DNA of 37,949 nt, taken from the NCBI GenBank assembly GCA_003001795.1, contig PVNI01000030.1:1-37949 (forward strand), given 5' to 3'. The translations under genes and the position numbers were made by a program. The notes under the pieces are model-generated. The model saw only the letters and a list, made by a program, of their open reading frames with translations, was not told the DNA's origin and did no database searches. Shown here one piece after another: positions 37,289 to 37,949 of the stretch (the stretch's first letter is position 1; every line of letters begins with the position of its first letter). This DNA comes from Actinomadura viridilutea. GTDB taxonomy: Bacteria > Actinomycetota > Actinomycetes > Streptosporangiales > Streptosporangiaceae.

Positions 37289-37774
37289 TTATGCGGACGG
37301 GCGAACGACGGAAGTCGTCGTGTCGGTGTTGTCGTCCGTGGCCGGGTCGGCGGACCTCGACTTCACCTCGCCCGTGAAGTCGATCGAGCCGGCGGCCTGC
37401 GCGTCGACGGTGCCGGTGACGGTGACGATCCTGCTGTCGCCGGGAGCGATCGGACCCCCGGCCAGGTTGCAGTCGATTCCGGGAGAACCGAGGGTCCAGG
37501 CGCAGAATCCTGCGACCCCGGTCAGGTCATAGCTGCCGACCGCCAACGTGCGCGACCACGTCGCGGACATCCATGCGTTGACGGTGTCCGGGCCGGCATT
37601 GCGAATCGTCAGCTGGTAGGTGGCCCTCTCGCCCGGCGTGACCTCCGCCGGCCCGGTGACGCTCACGCTGAGATCCGCGACGGGACCGTCCGCGGTCCGC
37701 GCCGTCGCGGGTGAGACGGGGGAGAAGACCGATGCCGCCGAGACGACGCCGGCGACGACCGCAACTCGTTTCAT
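37289..37774 (-). CDS. Small secreted DUF11-like protein
   Basis: A 161-residue protein with a signal peptide (MKRVAVVAGVVSAASVFSPV, cleavage likely after PATA near residue 25). The rest is one immunoglobulin-like beta domain of the DUF11 type: ADLSVSVTGPAEVTPGERATYQLTIRNAGPDTV at the start, GVAGFCAWTLGSPGIDCNLAGGPIAPGDSRIVTVTGTV in the middle with a probable disulfide (two Cys), and DNTDTTTSVV at the end, where the family has its DxNN-like close. Such domains occur on actinomycete surface and spore proteins; a single free domain without an anchor suggests a released or wall-associated protein. ATG 37774 is preferred to the TTG just before it because AGAGGAA lies 8 bases upstream. Function unknown. 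Confidence 0.78.
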   Translation of the reverse strand: MKRVAVVAGVVSAASVFSPVSPATARTADGPVADLSVSVTGPAEVTPGERATYQLTIRNAGPDTVNAWMSATWSRTLAVGSYDLTGVAGFCAWTLGSPGIDCNLAGGPIAPGDSRIVTVTGTVDAQAAGSIDFTGEVKSRSADPATDDNTDTTTSVVRPSA

Positions 37775-37949
37775 CAAGAGTTCCTCTCGAAAACTGCGGA
37801 CGAATGATCATAACAGAGGGCGCATATGGGGCGACATATTTCTTCTGGACCGATGTGAATGAGCAGTGGCCATGAGTGGACAGGGAGACGCTCTCGTGTC
37901 TTTCCGTCGCGGAATGTGTCTCGGTGGTCTCGCGTCGAGAGCCGGAACA
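37775..37949. other. Right-edge stretch with promoter region and a possible truncated plus-strand gene
   Basis: This 175-bp end is AT-richer near 37805-37860 and should hold the promoter of the secreted-protein gene. An ATG at 37872 opens a frame that stays open to the window edge (26 codons, beginning MSGQGDALVSFRRGMCLGG). With so few residues and only a poor ribosome site I cannot call it a gene; it could be the start of a plus-strand gene outside the window. Confidence 0.3.

Overview
The window is about 38 kb of very GC-rich DNA with strongly GC-biased third codon positions, many GTG and one TTG start, short spacers and many 4-base ATGA/GTGA gene overlaps. This points to a filamentous actinomycete (Streptosporangiales or Streptomycetales type); the genus cannot be fixed from sequence alone. 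I see no rRNA, tRNA, CRISPR array, transposase, phage gene or replication origin.

Left edge (1-2200): the 3' end of a glycerol kinase gene, a secreted trypsin-like serine protease, and a polysaccharide pyruvyl transferase-family protein. Region 2438-15615 is a surface-glycan locus. Ten minus-strand genes, read from 13526 down to 2438, encode a carbamoyltransferase, a fused glycosyltransferase/heptose-bisphosphate phosphatase, a family 9 glycosyltransferase, two GT-B glycosyltransferases, phosphoheptose isomerase (GmhA), bifunctional heptose kinase/adenylyltransferase (HldE), a short-chain dehydrogenase, a second family 9 glycosyltransferase and a UDP-glucuronate decarboxylase-like enzyme. Eight of the nine junctions overlap. 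Two paralogous GT2 genes diverge from the operon head. Together these genes would turn sedoheptulose-7-phosphate into ADP-heptose and build it into a carbamoylated glycan, in an organism expected to lack LPS.

Middle (15811-22185): a zinc alcohol/formaldehyde dehydrogenase; an EmrB/QacA-type efflux pump divergent from an MmyB-like XRE regulator, with a clear paired operator between them; a transketolase that could supply sedoheptulose-7-phosphate; a two-helix membrane protein; and a PEBP-family protein.

Region 22339-31066 is a complete hydroxyproline catabolic cluster: an XRE-cupin regulator, a three-subunit D-hydroxyproline dehydrogenase (FAD oxidase-like subunit, small 2Fe-2S subunit, NAD/FAD subunit with a BFD-like Fe-S end), a DHDPS-family deaminase, a two-cysteine 4-hydroxyproline epimerase, an APC permease and a 2-oxoglutarate-semialdehyde dehydrogenase. 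Near-identical operators lie before the regulator and before the first catabolic gene. A strong hairpin closes the cluster.

Region 31120-33421 holds the most unusual item: a predicted conflict/immune pair of a small EACC1-like protein and a caspase-like protease whose C-terminal half looks like a degenerate Nudix fold. About 0.9 kb with no convincing gene follows. The right end carries a beta-propeller lactonase, a GabD-like aldehyde dehydrogenase, a three-copy micro-repeat, and a small secreted DUF11-like protein.
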